Assembly: GCA_036510225.1 (NCBI GenBank)
Contig: DATCEH010000078.1
Span: 1 to 32,634 of the forward strand
Direction of reading: 5' to 3'
DNA length: 32,634 nucleotides
Origin: Palsa-513 sp036510225
GTDB lineage: Bacteria > Actinomycetota > Thermoleophilia > Solirubrobacterales > Solirubrobacteraceae
Part shown: in pieces, positions 31,305 to 32,634 of the stretch
How the letters are laid out: the number at the start of each line of letters is the position of its first letter
How positions within the stretch are numbered: the stretch's first letter is position 1
Made by a program: the position numbers and the translations under genes
Notes under the pieces: model-generated
What the model saw: the letters and a program-made list of their open reading frames with translations, nothing else
What the model was told of the DNA's origin: nothing
The model's database searches: none

Positions 31305-32224
31305 GCATCCTGATCGACGCGGACACGACGTTCATCGTCCAGGGCATCACCGGCCGCGAAGCGGTCAACCTGACCCGCGAGTGCCTGGACTACGGCGCCG
31401 GCGCGAAGATCGTCGGCGGCGTCACCCCCGGCCGGCTCGGCCGCGACGTCCACGGCGTGCCGGTCTTCGACACCGTCGCCCAGGCCGTCGAGCACCACGG
31501 CGAGGCGATCTATGGATCGGTCGTCACCGTCCCCCCCGCCTTCACGCGGGACGCCGTCGTCGAGGCGATCGAGAACGCCATCAAGCTGATCGTGATCGTC
31601 ACCGAGCGGATCCCCCGCCGCGACGTCGCCCAGATGGTCGAGCTCGCCGCGCTGCGCGGCGCCCGCATCATCGGGCCGAACTGCCTCGGCATGATCGTCC
31701 CCGACGTCGTCAAGATGGGCGGCATCGGCGGGCCAGCCAAGAACGCCGCCCAGGCGTACACGCCCGGTCCGATCGGCGTGATCTCACGGTCGGGTGGAAT
31801 GACGACCGAGATGTCATCCACCCTGACCGCCGCCGGCCTCGGCCAGTCGACCGCCGTCTCGATCGGCGGCGACGCGATCATCGGCTCGACCTACGCCGAG
31901 CTGATGCCCCTCTTCGAGGCCGACCCGGACACCAAGGGGATCGTGATCTACACCGAGCCCGGCGGACGGATGGAGGCCGAGCTCGCCCGCTGGGTCGCAG
32001 AGCACGACTCCCGTCTGCCGATCATCGCCTTCATGGCCGGCCGCTTCATGGACGAGATGCCCGGGATGAGCTTCGGCCACGCGGGGACGATCGTCGAGGG
32101 CAAGGAGGACACCGCGACCGAGAAGATCGCCCGCCTCGCCGAGGCCGGGATTCAGGTCGCCGAGGAGATCTCCGAGATTCCCGCCCTGATCCAGGCGAAG
32201 ATCGCCGAGCGGAGCGCCGCGTGA
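31301..32224 (+). CDS. ATP-dependent CoA ligase alpha subunit (malate- or succinate-CoA ligase)
   Basis: This 307-residue SucD/MtkB-type subunit has the CoA-binding Rossmann part (TTFIVQGITGREAVNLTREC, GGVTPGRLGRDVHGVPVFDT) and the conserved RIIGPNCLGMI. The phosphohistidine site is SFGHAGTIVEG (His260). Its GTG overlaps the beta-subunit stop (GTGA), and its own stop overlaps the next GTG, so three proteins are made as a coupled set. Together with the beta subunit it would form the alpha-beta ligase acting on malate or succinate. Confidence 0.9.
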   Translation: MSILIDADTTFIVQGITGREAVNLTRECLDYGAGAKIVGGVTPGRLGRDVHGVPVFDTVAQAVEHHGEAIYGSVVTVPPAFTRDAVVEAIENAIKLIVIVTERIPRRDVAQMVELAALRGARIIGPNCLGMIVPDVVKMGGIGGPAKNAAQAYTPGPIGVISRSGGMTTEMSSTLTAAGLGQSTAVSIGGDAIIGSTYAELMPLFEADPDTKGIVIYTEPGGRMEAELARWVAEHDSRLPIIAFMAGRFMDEMPGMSFGHAGTIVEGKEDTATEKIARLAEAGIQVAEEISEIPALIQAKIAERSAA

Positions 32225-32484
32225 GCGCCCTGTTCATCAACGTCGAGGTCGACCCCGCGGTCGCCTCGGACGCCAAGCTCGTCGCCAAGCTCGTCGAGGT
32301 CTGCCCGGTCGACATCTTCGCCGCTGCCGACGACGGCACGCTGACGCTCGTGGAGTCGAACTTCGACGAGTGCGTCCTCTGCCGCCTGTGCCTCGTCGCG
32401 CTCGACCAGGAGGGCGGACCGAACGGCGGCGTGCGGGTGATCAGGCTCTACGAGGACGACCCCGACCAGCGCGTGCTCCGCTGA
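32221..32484 (+). CDS. Small ferredoxin-like protein coupled to the CoA ligase
   Basis: An 87-residue protein with four cysteines: Cys28 in VEVCPVDIFA, and Cys51, Cys54 and Cys57 in ECVLCRLCLVA. This is the right number and spacing for one [4Fe-4S] cluster, in an order recalling FixX-type ferredoxins (CP before CxxCxxC). The usual proline-linked cysteine after CxxCxxC is replaced by VAL. The GTG overlaps the ligase alpha stop (GTGA). A ferredoxin in this position is unexpected, because neither the lyase nor the ligase is a redox enzyme. It may serve another oxidoreductase or be a cluster-bearing accessory. Confidence 0.8.
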   Translation: MSALFINVEVDPAVASDAKLVAKLVEVCPVDIFAAADDGTLTLVESNFDECVLCRLCLVALDQEGGPNGGVRVIRLYEDDPDQRVLR

Positions 32485-32542
32485 CTGGACCCGCCGGTCG
32501 CCCTCCCGCTCCGCAAGCTGCCGCCGGGCAGCACGCCGGCCG

Positions 32543-32634
32543 TCAGCACGACCGGCCGGCCGGCCCCGCAAGCAGGGCGATCAGCGCGGCGGCCGTCTCG
32601 TCGGCCTCCCCGCGGTCGCCGACCAGAATCGTCG
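32543..32634 (-). CDS. C-terminal fragment of an unidentified protein (runs off window)
   Basis: The last bases on the minus strand read TILVGDRGEADETAAALIAL, then LAGPAGRSC and a stop at 32543, with G/C-rich third positions. Only about 30 residues are inside the window. The helical acidic ending does not let me name a family. It converges on the mcl operon. Confidence 0.4.
   Translation of the reverse strand, partial: TILVGDRGEADETAAALIALLAGPAGRSC

Overview
The window is very GC-rich, with third codon positions almost entirely G or C, and is gene-dense. Starts are mixed (ATG, GTG, one clear TTG) and many first genes appear leaderless. Gene content points to an aerobic heterotrophic actinobacterium: group II truncated haemoglobin, ClpS, a DipZ-like CcdA-thioredoxin fusion, GTP-dependent PEP carboxykinase, a c-di-AMP riboswitch before a cell-wall hydrolase, and lipoboxed lipoproteins. 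My guess is a Thermoleophilia/Solirubrobacterales-type lineage. That is an inference from protein style, not from a marker gene.

The central theme is carbon assimilation through the ethylmalonyl-CoA pathway. Its genes lie in several clusters: ccr (crotonyl-CoA carboxylase/reductase) at 7.3-8.5 kb; ecm/meaA (ethylmalonyl-CoA mutase) with a MeaB-type GTPase at 12.8-15.8 kb; a CitE-like CoA-ester lyase or malyl-CoA thioesterase at 22.8 kb; a MaoC hydratase (probable mesaconyl-CoA hydratase) next to pckG at 25.4-27.8 kb; and an operon of malyl-CoA/beta-methylmalyl-CoA lyase, two ATP-dependent CoA-ligase subunits (malate-CoA or succinyl-CoA ligase) and a small ferredoxin-like protein at 29.0-32.5 kb. 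Together these would turn acetyl-CoA-derived C4 units plus CO2 into glyoxylate, propionyl-CoA, malate/succinate and then PEP. Methylsuccinyl-CoA dehydrogenase, the epimerase and the acetoacetyl-CoA genes are not in the window.

Layout. 0-3.6 kb: a dispersed repeat, two small membrane proteins, a decayed flotillin fragment, a hypothetical gene, ygfZ and a lipoprotein. 3.8-5.6 kb: the c-di-AMP riboswitch and an NlpC/P60 hydrolase, followed by a tandem repeat. 5.8-8.9 kb: glutamate dehydrogenase divergent from ccr and a coupled small unknown gene. 8.9-11.5 kb: haemoglobin, a small ribbon-helix-helix protein with VOC proteins, and an MmcQ/YjbR protein. 11.6-16.6 kb: clpS and an MBL hydrolase divergent from ecm-meaB, then a convergent monooxygenase-like/CGNR regulator pair with a palindromic promoter. 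16.8-20.3 kb: the second repeat copy, a hypothetical gene, an MFS-MerR pair and a lipoprotein. 20.4-24.8 kb: dipZ, a zinc-ribbon unknown with the lyase, a broken YbjQ gene and a MOSC protein. 24.9-32.6 kb: a broken LysE transporter, pckG-MaoC, a secreted Cys-rich protein and the mcl operon.

I see no phage, CRISPR, transposase, rRNA or tRNA. The least explained items are the roughly 95-bp dispersed repeat containing a TetR-like palindrome, the unknown proteins translationally coupled to pathway enzymes, and the ferredoxin coupled to a CoA ligase. Three genes carry internal deletions or frameshifts.
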